A DNA stretch of 64,000 nt from assembly GCF_947487305.1 (NCBI RefSeq), contig NZ_CANKWH010000009.1:105379-169378 (forward strand), in the 5' to 3' direction. Both the position numbers and the translations under genes were made by a program. How positions within the stretch are numbered: position 1 is the first letter of the stretch; each line of letters begins with the position of its first letter. This document shows, piece by piece, positions 9,269 to 18,500 of the stretch. Source of the stretch: an uncultured Paracoccus sp. (GTDB lineage Bacteria; Pseudomonadota; Alphaproteobacteria; Rhodobacterales; Rhodobacteraceae). The notes below the pieces were generated by a model that saw nothing but the letters and a program-made list of their open reading frames with translations, had not been told where the DNA came from and made no database searches.

Positions 9269-9943
9269 ATGCCTGCACTTCGTGACGACATCTCGGACCT
9301 GATCGAAACCCTGCGCCCGCTGCTGAGGAAGGCTGCCGAGAAGGATGGCGGCCGCCTGCCGCCCGAGCGCAGCATGGCCGAACTGCTGGACGTGCCGCGC
9401 CGCCGGCTGCGGCTGGCGCTGGATGAATTGCAGCATCAGGGCGCGGTCTTCCGCCGCCACGGTCAGGGCACCTTCGTCACCCCGGCTCCCCATCCCGACA
9501 AGGACCGTCACCGGCTGCTGGCCGGGCGGGTCAGCCTTGATCAGCTGATGGACGTGCGCCTGCAGCTTGAACCGCGTCTGGCGCAGCTGGCCGCGATCCA
9601 TGCCGACCGTGACGACCTGGTGCAGCTCGAGGCGCTGATGCGCCGCACCCGCGAGGCGCGCGACCCGGCGGAGTATGACCGCGCCGACGAGGTGTTCCAC
9701 TATCGCATCGCCGAACTGTCGCAGAACCCGCTGTTCCTGGAAATCTATGACCTCGTGCGGGGGATGCGCCGCGAGGCCGGCTGGCGCGAACGCCGGGTCA
9801 AGACCAACGTGCCCGAGATGATCGGCGAACTGGGCGCGCAGCACCAGACGATCTTCGAGGCGATTGCCAGCAACGACCCCGAGGCGGCAGGCGATGCGGT
9901 GCGCCGGCACATGATCTTCGTCGCCTCGGCCGTGGCGATCTGA
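9269..9943 (+). CDS. GntR/FadR family transcriptional regulator
   Basis: A 224-residue protein with an N-terminal winged helix (about residues 1-75, with GGRLPPERSMAELLDVPRRR as the recognition region and GQGTFVTP as the wing) and an all-helical FCD ligand-binding domain (about 85-220). Family metal or ligand contacts are suggested by the DEVFHYRIAELSQNP and RRHMIFV segments. It stands alone between the sulfate operon and the convergent LysR gene, which ends only 6 bp away. FadR-type regulators usually sense organic acids. No adjacent structural gene identifies its target. Confidence 0.85.
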   Translation: MPALRDDISDLIETLRPLLRKAAEKDGGRLPPERSMAELLDVPRRRLRLALDELQHQGAVFRRHGQGTFVTPAPHPDKDRHRLLAGRVSLDQLMDVRLQLEPRLAQLAAIHADRDDLVQLEALMRRTREARDPAEYDRADEVFHYRIAELSQNPLFLEIYDLVRGMRREAGWRERRVKTNVPEMIGELGAQHQTIFEAIASNDPEAAGDAVRRHMIFVASAVAI

Positions 9944-9949
9944 CGGGCC

Positions 9950-10885
9950 TCAGCCGCCGGTGCCGCGAAACTCGGCCAGGATCATGCCGTGCAGGATGCC
10001 GGCCCCGATGCCCAGAGGCCGCGCCTTGCGGTGGATCAGCGAACAGCTGTTCACCATCCGGGCGCCATCGACCGTCAGTTCGCGGATATCGCCATTCGCC
10101 ACCCATGTCCGGGCGAAGGCGATGGGCATCAGTCCCAGGTAACGCGAGGACAGGACCAGGAACATCCGTGCCAGGATGGTCGGCGCGCGCGCGGTGATCG
10201 ACAGGCCACTGACAAAATCCGAATAGCCCGCCTCCTGCGTCACTTCGGCGGCGACAAAGCCGTGTCCACGCAGATCATCAGGCGACAGGATCTCGCCGGC
10301 GCGGGCAAACAGCGGATGATCCCTGCCGCAGAAGATGCCCATGCGCTCGTCAAAGACCGGGGCGGCGGCCAGCGCATCGCTGTGCCGGCTCAGCGCGGTC
10401 AGCCCCAGGTCGGCCGAGCCTTCCAGCACGGCGGCACAGACATGATCGGGCGAGGTGGTGCGAAGGTTCAGCTTCACCCCGGGAAAGCGGTCGCTGATCC
10501 GGGCGATGGCGCGGGCCAAGGGATCGCCGAATTCGTAGAGAAAGCTGTCGTCGCAGAAGAACGAGATCTCGTCCTCCAGCTTCCGGGTGGCCGCGCCGAT
10601 GAAATCGTTGAAGCGCCCGATCTCGTCCAGAAGCTGCAGGGCGGCGGAGTGGACCATCTGCCCCTGCTCGGTCAGCCGGAAGCCCGAGCGTCCGCGCTCG
10701 CAGAGCCGCATTGCCAGCCGTTCCTCCAGCCGCCCCAGCGTCAGGCTGATCGCCGACTTGCCCTTGCCGAGGCGCGCCTGCGCCGCGGTCAGCCCGCCCG
10801 CCTCGACGATCTCGACGAATTCGCGCAGGCTGGCGATGTCGGTGTTTGACAGATTGCCCCGAAAGGCCCGGCCAAGCGGCTGCAT
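9950..10885 (-). CDS. LysR family transcriptional regulator
   Basis: A 311-residue LysR regulator. The winged helix-turn-helix covers about residues 15-75 (LREFVEIVEAGGLTAAQARL...AISLTLGRLEERLAMRLCER), followed by a linker helix and an effector-binding domain of periplasmic-binding-protein fold. It is divergent from a class III aminotransferase and an acetylpolyamine-deacetylase-like gene, with an inverted repeat in the shared control region. It is therefore the likely activator of that operon. The effector is unknown; a polyamine or omega-amino acid is plausible from the neighbours. Confidence 0.88.
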   Translation of the reverse strand: MQPLGRAFRGNLSNTDIASLREFVEIVEAGGLTAAQARLGKGKSAISLTLGRLEERLAMRLCERGRSGFRLTEQGQMVHSAALQLLDEIGRFNDFIGAATRKLEDEISFFCDDSFLYEFGDPLARAIARISDRFPGVKLNLRTTSPDHVCAAVLEGSADLGLTALSRHSDALAAAPVFDERMGIFCGRDHPLFARAGEILSPDDLRGHGFVAAEVTQEAGYSDFVSGLSITARAPTILARMFLVLSSRYLGLMPIAFARTWVANGDIRELTVDGARMVNSCSLIHRKARPLGIGAGILHGMILAEFRGTGG

Positions 10886-10901
10886 CTGCGGTTTCCTTGC
10901 C

Positions 10902-10930
10902 CTTTGGTTTGAAAATCGTCAAACTTTGGT
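10902..10930. promoter_or_regulatory. Candidate LysR operator between lysR and aminotransferase
   Basis: An inverted repeat TTTGA-N6-TCAAA at 10908-10923 has the T-N11-A type geometry of LysR binding sites. It is flanked by a direct repeat CTTTGGT at 10902-10908 and 10924-10930. It lies 22 bp upstream of the LysR start and about 110 bp upstream of the aminotransferase. Assigned by eye from the arrangement. Confidence 0.5.
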
Positions 10931-11036
10931 CAAGCACAGAGATACCCACCCGCGCAAGCAGGGGCTTTACCGGACTGCGACAGAATGGCACGCCGGAAAC
11001 AGGTCTATCCCCCGAGACATGCTGAGGATGCTTGAG

Positions 11037-12407
11037 ATGAACGAGATGAACAATTTCGGCGACACCCCCGAAGCCCGTGACATCGCCCACCATTTCCACG
11101 GCTACACCAATGCCCGCCGGCATCAGGAAATCGGCCCGATGATCATCGAGCGCGGCGAGGGCGTCCATGTCTTCGACAATGCCGGCAAGCGTTACATCGA
11201 GGGCATGTCCGGGCTGTGGAGCGTCGGCGTCGGCTTCAACGAGCCGCGCCTGTTGAAGGCGCTCAGCGATCAGGCGGCGAAGCTGCCCTATTACCACAAT
11301 TTCGGCCACAAGAGCCACGGCCCCGCGATCGATCTGGCCGATCAGCTGGTCGAGATCGCGCCGGTGCCGATGAGCAAGGTGTTCTTCACCAACTCGGGTT
11401 CCGAGGCCAATGACACCGTCTTGAAGATGGTCTGGTATCGCGCCAATGCGCTTGGCAAGCCCGGCAAGCGCAAGGTCATCTCGCGCCATCGCGGCTACCA
11501 CGGCGTCACCATTGCCGCCGCCAGCCTTACCGGCCTGCCCTATAACCACCGCTCCTTCGATCTGCCGCTGCCGAGCATCTTCCACACCATGGCACCGCAT
11601 TATTGGAAGGAAGGCCGCGACGGCGAGAGCGAGGAACAGTTCGCCACCCGCTGCGCCGATGAACTCGAGGCGCTGATCCAGCGCGAAGGCGCCGACACCA
11701 TCGCCGCCTTCTGGGCCGAGCCGGTGATGGGCGCGGGCGGCGTGGTGGTGCCGCCAAAAACCTATTTCGAGAAGATCCAGGCGGTGCTGGCGAAGCACGA
11801 CATCCTTTTCGTCGCCGACGAGGTCATCTGCGGCTTCGGCCGGACCGGCGAGATGTTCGGCTCGACCACCTATGACATCCGCCCCGACGTGATGGTGCTG
11901 TCCAAGCAGATCACCTCGAGCTACGTGCCCTTCTCGGCCATCGTGATGAACGACCGCTTCTTCGATCCCATCGCCGATGAAAGCAACAGCATCGGCACCT
12001 TCGGCCATGGCTATACCGGCGGCGGCCATCCCCTTGGCGCGGCGGTGGCGCTGGAGAACCTCGCCGTCATCCGCGAGCGCGGGCTTGTCGAGAATGCCCG
12101 CGAGGTCGGTGCGCATCTGCGCGCCCGGCTGGCGACGCTGGCCGACAGCCCGCTGGTGGGCGAGGTGCGCGGCGTCGGGCTGATCGCGGCAATGGAACTG
12201 GTGAATGACAAAGCCACGAAATCGGTCACGACGGTCGGCCAACTGGGCGGCATGATGAACGTGGCGATGCAGCGGAACGGGCTGATCTCGCGCAACATGG
12301 GCGATACGGTGGCCTTCTGCCCGCCGCTGATCCTCACCAAGGCGCAGGCCGACGAGATCTTCGAGATCACCGCCAAGTCGCTGCGCGAGGTCGAAGCGGC
12401 GGTCTGA
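11037..12407 (+). CDS. Class III (omega-amino acid) aminotransferase
   Basis: A 456-residue PLP enzyme of the aspartate aminotransferase family class III, similar to putrescine/beta-alanine:pyruvate transaminases. The PLP lysine is K290 in VLSKQITSSY. FFTNSGSEANDTVLKM binds the cofactor phosphate and FVADEVICGFGRTG contains the conserved Asp. Several in-frame ATGs are close together (11019, 11028, 11037, 11046); 11037 has the best spaced GAGGA. It is followed after 25 bp by a polyamine-deacetylase homologue and is divergent from a LysR gene, suggesting polyamine or omega-amine catabolism. The amino donor cannot be read from sequence; taurine or another amine is also possible. Confidence 0.85.
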   Translation: MNEMNNFGDTPEARDIAHHFHGYTNARRHQEIGPMIIERGEGVHVFDNAGKRYIEGMSGLWSVGVGFNEPRLLKALSDQAAKLPYYHNFGHKSHGPAIDLADQLVEIAPVPMSKVFFTNSGSEANDTVLKMVWYRANALGKPGKRKVISRHRGYHGVTIAAASLTGLPYNHRSFDLPLPSIFHTMAPHYWKEGRDGESEEQFATRCADELEALIQREGADTIAAFWAEPVMGAGGVVVPPKTYFEKIQAVLAKHDILFVADEVICGFGRTGEMFGSTTYDIRPDVMVLSKQITSSYVPFSAIVMNDRFFDPIADESNSIGTFGHGYTGGGHPLGAAVALENLAVIRERGLVENAREVGAHLRARLATLADSPLVGEVRGVGLIAAMELVNDKATKSVTTVGQLGGMMNVAMQRNGLISRNMGDTVAFCPPLILTKAQADEIFEITAKSLREVEAAV

Positions 12408-12432
12408 CGCCGCGAACAGGGAAAGGCCGCCG

Positions 12433-13482
12433 ATGCGCGCATTCTACCACCCCGATCAGGCGCTGCATGATCCGCAGCAGTTCATGCGCTTTGGCCGCAT
12501 CTCCAAGGCGACCGATGTGCCGGCGCGGACCAGCGAGCTCTTGTCGGCGCTGGACCGGCTGGGGGTGGTGGCGGAGGCACCGCAGGATTACGGACGCGCG
12601 CCCCTCGAGACGGTCCATGCGCCGCATTACCTGGATTACCTGCAATCCGCCTATGCGCGCTGGACCGAGCTGCCCGATCACGGGCCGGAGGTGCTGCCCA
12701 ACACCTTCCCCTATTGGAGCGGCGATCCGGCGCGCGCGGCGCGGCCGCCCTGTCCGTCGGATCACCTGCTGGCCCAGACAGGCTATTATCTGGGCGATCT
12801 GGCGGTGCCGGTCGGTCCGCAGACCTGGACCTCGGCGCTGCGATCCGCGCATAGCGTCACGGCGGGTGCGGATGCGCTGGTCGGGGGCGAGCGGCTGGCC
12901 TATGCGCTCTGCCGTCCGTCCGGGCATCATTGCCGCGCCGACCGGGCCTCGGGCTTCTGCTATCTGAACAATGCGGCGATCGCCGCCGAGCGGCTGCGCG
13001 GGCGCTTCGGCAAGGTCGCGGTTCTGGACATCGATGCCCATCACGGCGACGGCACGCAGGAAATCTTCTATCGCCGCAGCGACGTGCTGACCGTCTCGAC
13101 CCATGTCGATCCCGACCAGTATTACCCCTATTTCACCGGGCGGATGGACGAGACCGGCCATGGTGCGGGCGCGGGCTCCAACCTGAACATTCCGCTGCCG
13201 CCCGCCAGTGGCGATGACGCCTTCCTCGCCGCCACGGCGCAGGGCGTCGAGGCTGTCCGGCGCTTTGGCGCGGAGGCGCTGGTCGTCGCGCTTGGCTATG
13301 ACACCCATGTCGAGGACCCGCTGAGCATGGTCCATGTCACCACCCCCGCCTTCCGCGCGGCGGGCGAGATCATCGGCGGCTTGGACATGCCGATCCTCGT
13401 GGTGCAGGAGGGCGGCTACCAGGTTTCGGTCATCGGAGATTGCCTCGAAGGCTTCCTGAACGGGCTGCGCTCGCAGGACTGA
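12433..13482 (+). CDS. Histone-deacetylase superfamily amidohydrolase, acetylpolyamine deacetylase-like
   Basis: A 349-residue zinc amidohydrolase. The active-site histidine pair is H165-H166 in SGHHC. The metal-binding motif DIDAHHGDG has D199, D201, H203 and H204, and a further metal Asp is D290 in GYDTHVEDP. The C-terminal glycine loop is VQEGGY. Bacterial members of this length remove acetyl groups from N-acetylputrescine, N-acetylcadaverine or similar amines. Cotranscription with a class III aminotransferase fits a pathway in which an acetylated polyamine is first deacetylated and then transaminated. The exact substrate is inferred. Confidence 0.85.
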   Translation: MRAFYHPDQALHDPQQFMRFGRISKATDVPARTSELLSALDRLGVVAEAPQDYGRAPLETVHAPHYLDYLQSAYARWTELPDHGPEVLPNTFPYWSGDPARAARPPCPSDHLLAQTGYYLGDLAVPVGPQTWTSALRSAHSVTAGADALVGGERLAYALCRPSGHHCRADRASGFCYLNNAAIAAERLRGRFGKVAVLDIDAHHGDGTQEIFYRRSDVLTVSTHVDPDQYYPYFTGRMDETGHGAGAGSNLNIPLPPASGDDAFLAATAQGVEAVRRFGAEALVVALGYDTHVEDPLSMVHVTTPAFRAAGEIIGGLDMPILVVQEGGYQVSVIGDCLEGFLNGLRSQD

Positions 13483-13539
13483 AGCGGATCGCGCAAGCGT
13501 CATCGCCGCGACCGGAACGACTCGTTGCCGGATCAGAAT

Positions 13540-13554
13540 GTTCTGCTATTGTTC
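13540..13554 (+). promoter_or_regulatory. LexA (SOS) box upstream of imuA-imuB-dnaE2
   Basis: GTTC-TGCTATT-GTTC, an exact match to the alphaproteobacterial LexA consensus GTTC-N7-GTTC. It lies 28 bp before the imuA start. An in-frame ATG inside the box (13538) would extend ImuA, but it overlaps the operator and is not a sensible start. Confidence 0.9.
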
Positions 13555-13582
13555 TTATTTGCCCTGTCAGAACCCGCCGCCC

Positions 13583-14179
13583 ATGTCCGCGCCGCTGCCC
13601 GCCTCCTTGCCCTTTCCCCTGCTTGCCGGCCGCGTGCACGAAGCCAGCGGGCCGGGTGCAGCCAGCTTTGCCATTCTCGCCTGTGCGCAGGTGCCGGGTC
13701 CGCTGCTCTGGATCAGCGAGGACTGGCAGACGGCGCGGCTGGATCCCGCCGGGCTGGCGAGCTTCACCGATCCGGGCCGGCTGCTCTTGGCCGACACGGC
13801 GAACCAGACCGACACGCTGGCCATTGCCGAGGAGGCGCTGAAGGATGGCGCGGTCGCGCTGGTCGTGGCCGAGATGACCCGGCCCCTGAACCTGCGCGAG
13901 GGGCGGCGGCTGCAACTGGCTGCCAAGACGGGGGGCGCCACCGGGTTGTGCCTGATCCCCGAGGGCATGGGCAGCAATGCGGCCGAGACGCGCTGGCAGT
14001 GCAGCCCGGTTTTCGATCCCGGACGCAGCGCCGACTCGACTCTGATGCAATGGGAGATTATCAAGAACAAAAAGGGAACATTAGGGGCCTGGCATGTTCG
14101 ATGGGACGCAACGGCGCATCGTCTCGATGTGGTTTCCCCGGTTGGCCTCCGACCGGGCGCTGCGGCTTTGCGCGGTTGA
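13583..14179 (+). CDS. imuA: ImuA, SOS mutagenesis accessory protein
   Basis: A 198-residue RecA/SulA-like protein, first gene of the imuA-imuB-dnaE2 translesion cassette. The start at 13583 (MSAPLPASLPFPLL) lies just downstream of the LexA box. The C-terminus has the family's pattern, a basic segment then WHVRWDATAHRLDVVSP. It overlaps imuB by 86 bp in another frame, implying translational coupling. ImuA is thought to help assemble the mutasome with ImuB and DnaE2, though its biochemical role is poorly known. Sequence divergence in this family is high, so the call rests on size, C-terminus and neighbours. Confidence 0.85.
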   Translation: MSAPLPASLPFPLLAGRVHEASGPGAASFAILACAQVPGPLLWISEDWQTARLDPAGLASFTDPGRLLLADTANQTDTLAIAEEALKDGAVALVVAEMTRPLNLREGRRLQLAAKTGGATGLCLIPEGMGSNAAETRWQCSPVFDPGRSADSTLMQWEIIKNKKGTLGAWHVRWDATAHRLDVVSPVGLRPGAAALRG

Positions 14180-15584
14180 TGCCCCCTTCGCGCTGACCCT
14201 GCGACAGGCCAATACCGAGCGTCTTTATGACCTGAACCGGCAGGCGGAGGCGCAGGGGCTGAGCCGCTTGATGCCCTTTGCCGAGGCCCGCGCCTTCTGT
14301 CCGGCGCTGCAGACCCGGCCGGCCGATCCGTCGGGCGATCTGCGCTTTCTGGCCGGGCTTCGTCGATGGGCGCTGCGCTATTGCCCCTGGGTCGGGCTGG
14401 AGGGCGAGGACGGGCTGGTGCTGGACATCACCGGCGCGGCGCACCTGTTCGGCGGCGAGGAGCCGCTGCTGAACGACATGCGCGCCCGCTTGCTGCGCGC
14501 GGGGCTCGAGACCCGGCTGGGGCTGGCCGACAGCCGCGGCGCGGCCTGGGCGCTGGCGCATTATGGTCCCCGCCATGGGCAAACCATCGCCGCACCCGGC
14601 GGCACGGCGGCGGCGCTGGACAGCCTGCCGGTCGCCGCCCTGCGGATCGATCCCGAGACCACCACCGCCCTGCAGCGCCTTGGCCTGCCGACCATCGGCG
14701 CGCTGGTCCGCGCATCCCGCGCGCCCCTGGCCCGGCGTTTTGGCCAGGCTCTGCTGACCCGGCTGGATCAGGCCATGGGCCATCGGCCCGAGGCGATCAC
14801 CCCATGGACCGACCCGCCCCATTTCGCCACCCGCCTGACCCTGCCCGAACCGATCGGGCTGACCGCCGATGTGATGGCGGGGCTCGAGCGGCTGTTGCAG
14901 GCGCTGTGTGCCAAGCTGAAGGCGCAGGAGGCCGGGGCGCGGGCGCTGAGCCTGACCCTGCGCCGGGTTGACCAGAACAGCCAGGTCCTGTCCCTGCGGC
15001 TGGCGGTGGCGATGCGCGACCCGGCCCGCATCCTGCCGTTGTTTGCCCGCATGGTCGAGGGCGTCGATGCGGGATTCGGCATCGATCAGCTGCGGCTGGC
15101 GGCCACGCTGGTCGAACCCCTGCCGCTGCAGCAGATCGGCGACAGCCGGGCGGCCCAGCCCGAGCAGCTGGACAACCTCCTGACCCGCATCGGCACCCGC
15201 ATCGGGCTGGACCAGATCCGCCGCTTCCAGCCGCTGGACAGCCATATTCCCGAACGCAGCTTCCAATTGGTCCCGGCGACCGAGGCGGCCCCTTGCAGCG
15301 ACTGGTCCGCGCCGCGCCCGCGCCCCTTGCACCTGTTCCCGCCCGAACCCGTCACCGCCCGTGGCACCACCCCGCCCGAACGCTTCCGCTGGCGGCGTAT
15401 GAGCCTGACCACGGGCCGCGCCACCGGCCCGGAACGGATCGCGCCGGAATGGTGGGGCGAGGATCAGGACTGGCGTTCGGGCATCCGCGATTACTGGCGG
15501 GTCGAGACGAAACAGGGACGGCGGCTGTGGATGTTCCACACCCCGCAGCGCCCCGGCTGGTTCGTGCAGGGGGAGTTTCCGTGA
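14094..15584 (+). CDS. imuB: ImuB, Y-family polymerase-like mutasome protein
   Basis: A 496-residue inactive Y-family DNA polymerase homologue. The palm region begins with RIVSMWFPRLASDRALR where active polymerases carry a DxD metal motif, so the first catalytic acid is missing, as is usual in ImuB. LDITGAAHLFGGEE and GLADSRGAAWALA are conserved core segments. ImuB acts as the hub linking the sliding clamp, ImuA and DnaE2 during damage-induced mutagenesis. It overlaps imuA at the start and overlaps dnaE2 by GTGA at the end. A second in-frame ATG at 14127 is possible. Confidence 0.92.
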   Translation: MFDGTQRRIVSMWFPRLASDRALRLCAVDAPFALTLRQANTERLYDLNRQAEAQGLSRLMPFAEARAFCPALQTRPADPSGDLRFLAGLRRWALRYCPWVGLEGEDGLVLDITGAAHLFGGEEPLLNDMRARLLRAGLETRLGLADSRGAAWALAHYGPRHGQTIAAPGGTAAALDSLPVAALRIDPETTTALQRLGLPTIGALVRASRAPLARRFGQALLTRLDQAMGHRPEAITPWTDPPHFATRLTLPEPIGLTADVMAGLERLLQALCAKLKAQEAGARALSLTLRRVDQNSQVLSLRLAVAMRDPARILPLFARMVEGVDAGFGIDQLRLAATLVEPLPLQQIGDSRAAQPEQLDNLLTRIGTRIGLDQIRRFQPLDSHIPERSFQLVPATEAAPCSDWSAPRPRPLHLFPPEPVTARGTTPPERFRWRRMSLTTGRATGPERIAPEWWGEDQDWRSGIRDYWRVETKQGRRLWMFHTPQRPGWFVQGEFP

Positions 15585-18500
15585 CCCCTCCTGATGCACC
15601 GCCCGCCGGCCAGCCCGAGCCGGCTTATGCCGAGCTTGGCGTCACCTCGAATTTCACCTTCCTGACCGGCGCCTCGCATCCCGAGGAACTGGTTTTGCGC
15701 GCGGCGGAACTGGGGCTGAAAGCCATCGCCATCACCGATCGGAACTCGCTGGCCGGCGTGGTCCGGGCCTGGTCGGCATTGCGCAATCTGCGCGAGAAGA
15801 TGGGCGAGGCGCTGCGCATCCGCTCGACCACCAGCTATGACCCCAGCGCCCGGCAAGAGATCGGCGCGGCGCGGGATCTGCCGGTTCCGGCCGAGACCAA
15901 GCTGCCACGGCTGATCGTCGGCGCGCGGCTGGTGTTGCAGGATGGCCTGCTCGACTGGCTCGCCCTGCCGATGGACCGCCCGGCCTATGCCCGGCTGTCG
16001 CGGCTGCTGACGCTTGGCAAGCGCCGGGCCGGCAAGGCCGATTGCCACCTGACGCTGGCCGATCTGGAACAGGGCTGCCAGGGGATGATCCTGATCGCCC
16101 TGCCGCCCGCCGATCTGCCCCTTGCCGATCTGGCCGAGGGGCTGGCGCCACTGCAGCGGCTTGGCCGGCGCTATCCCCGCAATGTCTTCCTGGGCGCGGC
16201 ACCCCGCTATGACGGCTCGGATCAGGACTGGTTCGATGCCTGCGCCCGGCTGGCGCTTGGCGCGGCAACGCCGATGGTGGCGGTCGGCGATGTGCTGATG
16301 CACCGCGCCGCCCGCCGCCCGCTGGCCGATGTGCTGACCTGCATGCGCCATCACATCACCATCGACCAGATCGGCACCCGCGCGCTGATGAATGCCGAGC
16401 GCCGGCTGAAAACCCCGGCCGAGATGGCGCGGCTCTATCACCGCCACCCGGCCGCGATCCGCCGCACGCTGGAGATCGCTGCCCGCTGCAGCTTTGATCT
16501 CGGCGAACTCAGCTATGACTATCCCGACGAGGCGGCCGGGGACGAGCCGCCGCAGGCGCGGCTGGAACGGCTTGTCCACGAGGGGCTCAACCGCCGCAAT
16601 CCCGGCGGCGTGGTGCCCGAGCGTCACCGGCAACTGGCCGAGAAGGAACTGACGCTGGTGGGCGAGATGGCCTATGCCCCCTATTTCCTGACCGTCCATG
16701 ACATCGTGACCCATGCCCGGTCGCAGGGCATCCTGTGCCAGGGGCGCGGCTCGGCGGCCAATTCGATCATCTGCTGGGCGCTTGGTATCACCGATGTCAG
16801 CCCCGACCTGATCCACATGGTCTTCGAACGCTTCATCTCGCGCCATCGCGGCGAGCCGCCCGATATCGACGTCGATTTCGAGCACGAGCGCCGCGAGGAG
16901 GTGATCCAGTGGATCTATCAGAAATACAGCCGCGACCGCGCCGGGCTTTGCGCCACGGTGATCCATTTCCGCTCGCGCGCGGCGATCCGCGAGGTGGGCA
17001 AGGTCATGGGCCTGTCGCAGGACGTGACCGCCAGCCTGTCGGGTCTGATCTGGGGCATCTCGAACAGCGGCGCCGATCCCGAACAGATCCGCGCCCTTGG
17101 CCTGAACCCCGGCGACCGCCGGCTGGCCCAGACCGTCACCCTGATCCGCGAGATCATCGGCTTTCCCCGCCATCTCAGCCAGCATGTCGGCGGCTTCGTC
17201 ATCACCCGCGGCCGGCTGGACGAGCTGTGCCCGATCGAGAATGCGGCCATGGCCGACCGCACCTGCATCGAATGGGACAAGGACGACATCGACGCGCTGC
17301 ACATCCTCAAGGTCGATGTGCTGAGCCTTGGCATGCTGACCTGCATCCGCAAGGCCTTTGGCCTGCTGGGCCAGCACGAGGGGATCGAACACAACCTGGC
17401 CAGCGTGCCGCAGGGCGACAAGCCGACCTATGACATGCTGTGCCGGGCCGATGCGGTGGGGGTGTTTCAGGTCGAAAGCCGGGCGCAGATGAACTTCCTG
17501 CCGCGGATGCTGCCGCGCGAATTCTATGATCTGGTGATCGAGGTCGCCATCGTCCGCCCCGGCCCGATCCAGGGCGGCATGGTCAAGCCCTATATCCGCC
17601 GCCGTCAGGGGCTGGAGGTGGCCGAGCCCTTCGGCCCGGCGCTGGAGGAGATCACCCGCCGCACCTTGGGCGTGCCGCTGTTCCAGGAACAGGCCATGCG
17701 CATCGCCGAGGTCGGTGCCGGCTATACCGCAGAGGAGGCCGACAAGCTGCGCCGCTCGCTCGCCTCGTTCCGGCGCATGGGCACCATCGGCGAGCATCGC
17801 GACAAGTTCATCACCGGCATGATCGCCAATGGCTACAGCCCCGAGGTGGCGGAACGCTGTTTCGGCCAGATCGAGGGCTTTGCCGATTACGGCTTTCCCG
17901 AAAGCCATGCCGCCGCCTTCGCCATGCTGACCTATGTGTCCTCATGGCTGAAATGCCATCACCCGGCGATCTTTGCCTGCGCGCTTCTGAACAGCCAGCC
18001 GATGGGCTTCTATGCCCCGGCCCAGATCGTGCGCGACGCGCGCGAGCATGATGTCGAGGTCCGCCCCGCCTGCGTCGATCACAGCCATTGGGACAATATG
18101 CTGGAACGCCGCGCCGACGGGCAATTGTCGCTGCGGCTGGGGTTCCGCCAGATCAAGGGTTTTCGCGAAGCCGATGCCGAGCGCATCGTGGCCATGCGCG
18201 GCAATGGCTATCCCGACCCGGAAACCCTGTGGCTGAGAACCGGCCTGCAGCCCGCCGCGCTGAAACGACTGGCCGAGGCCGATGCCTTCTCGGGCATGGG
18301 TCTCAGCCGGCGCGATGCGCTTTGGGCGGTGCAGGCGATCCGGGCGCCGGCGCCGCTGCCGCTGTTCGCCGATCCGATCGATGGCGAGGGGCTGAGCGAA
18401 CCGCAGGTGGCGCTGCCCACCATGCATCTGGGCGAGGAGGTGGTCGAGGATTACGTCGCCACCCGCCTGACGCTGCGCGCCCATCCGATGGAACTGCTGC

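Noticed and set aside
15491..17908. Long minus-strand open frame opposite dnaE2
   Set aside because: dnaE2 is unambiguous with catalytic acids in place; the opposite frame has no domain.
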